DNA of 45,388 nucleotides from Gallionella sp. Lineage in GTDB: Bacteria > Pseudomonadota > Gammaproteobacteria > Burkholderiales > Gallionellaceae. Position numbers and translations under genes: made by a program. The notes below the pieces were generated by a model that was not told where the DNA came from, did not search any database, and worked only from the letters and a program-made list of their open reading frames with translations. This document shows, one piece after another, positions 44,946 to 45,388 of this stretch (within the stretch, counting starts at the first letter, position 1; each line of letters begins with the position of its first letter). The stretch covers positions 1 through 45,388 of the forward strand of contig JABEVF010000152.1 in NCBI GenBank assembly GCA_013043965.1, written 5' to 3'.

Positions 44946-45388
44946 ATGAAACGCAATCAATCCGGCTTTACCTTAATCGAAATCGCCATCGTGCTGGTGA
45001 TTATCGGCCTGCTGCTGGGCGGCGTGCTGAAAGGTCAGGAGCTCATCAATAGCGCCAAGGTAAAAAACCTCGCCACCGATTTCCGCAACATCCCGGTATT
45101 CATCTATGGCTATCAGGACAAGTTCAAGGCCTTACCGGGCGACGATCCTACCATCGGCACCGCAACCCCTCATTTGCCGGCACCTGCCGCAACGTGCGCC
45201 CCACTTAATACTCCTGGGAAATGCGTCCTGGGCAACGGTTTGATCGACGGCAACTGGAACGACACCAGTGCTGCCAGCGAGAGCTACGTATTCTGGCAAC
45301 ATGTGCGTTTGGCGGGTTTGACAACCGGTTCTACCGACACCACTACCGCTACACCTGCGGCTGTTTATCTGCCCGTCAATGCGGCAGG
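44946..45388 (+). CDS. Type IV prepilin-like protein, partial
   Basis: 147 codons are visible; the gene runs off the right edge. The prepilin signal is KRNQSGFTLIEIAIVLVIIG: a short basic leader, cleavage after Gly, Phe+1 and Glu+5, and a hydrophobic helix. Then comes GGVLKGQELINSAKVKNLATD and a Cys pair (CAPLNTPGKC). It may be a pseudopilin or a minor pilin of a type II secretion or pilus system. GGAGAAT precedes the ATG. Confidence 0.88.
   Translation, partial: MKRNQSGFTLIEIAIVLVIIGLLLGGVLKGQELINSAKVKNLATDFRNIPVFIYGYQDKFKALPGDDPTIGTATPHLPAPAATCAPLNTPGKCVLGNGLIDGNWNDTSAASESYVFWQHVRLAGLTTGSTDTTTATPAAVYLPVNAA

Overview
The window is a stretch of betaproteobacterial chromosome. It has densely packed, mostly co-oriented housekeeping genes of moderately high GC. 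Several gene blocks are typical of Betaproteobacteria: a TPR lipoprotein-lolB-ispE-tRNA-Gln-prs-rplY-pth block, the M16/M16-rsmD-coaD-ferredoxin block divergent from ftsY-ftsE-ftsX, rpoH, sspA-sspB, and nif3 / DegQ-type protease / tatABC / his genes. A complete alternative complex III (act) operon and an outer-membrane monoheme cytochrome-porin resembling Cyc2 point to a chemolithotroph of the Gallionellaceae/Sideroxydans type (neutrophilic Fe(II) oxidisers or relatives). That placement is inferred from gene content, not from a search.

Layout. 1-836: an AT-richer accessory gene that runs off the left edge. 1026-6818 (minus): pth, rplY, prs, tRNA-Gln, ispE, lolB and a large TPR lipoprotein. 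7142-10218 (plus): a three-gene GldA/F/G-like ABC-2 export module. 10317-12249 (plus): mutM, carrying an in-frame duplicated palindromic insert, and a secreted phosphoesterase. 12361-16558 (minus): ferredoxin, coaD, rsmD and a pair of M16 peptidases (one with the metal site, one without). 16642-19162 (plus): ftsY-ftsE-ftsX. 19249-21440 (minus): a small secreted set (DUF1566/Lcl protein, monoheme cytochrome c, TAT-exported metallophosphoesterase) lying between ftsX and rpoH. 21865-22719 (plus): rpoH, preceded by a near-perfect CIRCE operator.

22786-31152 (minus): sspB, sspA and the seven-gene act operon (actA-B1-B2-C-D-E-F). The act operon sits directly upstream of sspAB, where many Betaproteobacteria carry petABC (cytochrome bc1). 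31446-34022: an unrecognised protein, Nif3 and a DegQ/DegS-type protease. 34052-40650 (minus): tatC-tatB-tatA-hinT-hisE-hisI-hisF-hisA-hisH-hisB-hisC. 40868-42708: a small coiled-coil protein and the Cyc2-like cytochrome-porin, which has a strong promoter. 42947-44710: a membrane histidine kinase. 44946-end: a partial type IV prepilin-like protein.

How the genes work together. The Cyc2-like porin could take electrons at the outer membrane. The act complex links the quinone pool to periplasmic cytochrome c, in either direction. TatABC can export the TAT-signal proteins seen here (ActB1 and the metallophosphoesterase). Small palindromic repeats recur: a GTAG-type pair upstream of mutM and another between hisE and hisI, a Pseudomonas-style REP translated inside the kinase, and a GTAGGGCGGATG inverted-repeat element near 40.8 kb. 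Together with the MutM insert they show active spread of short palindromic repeats, including into reading frames.
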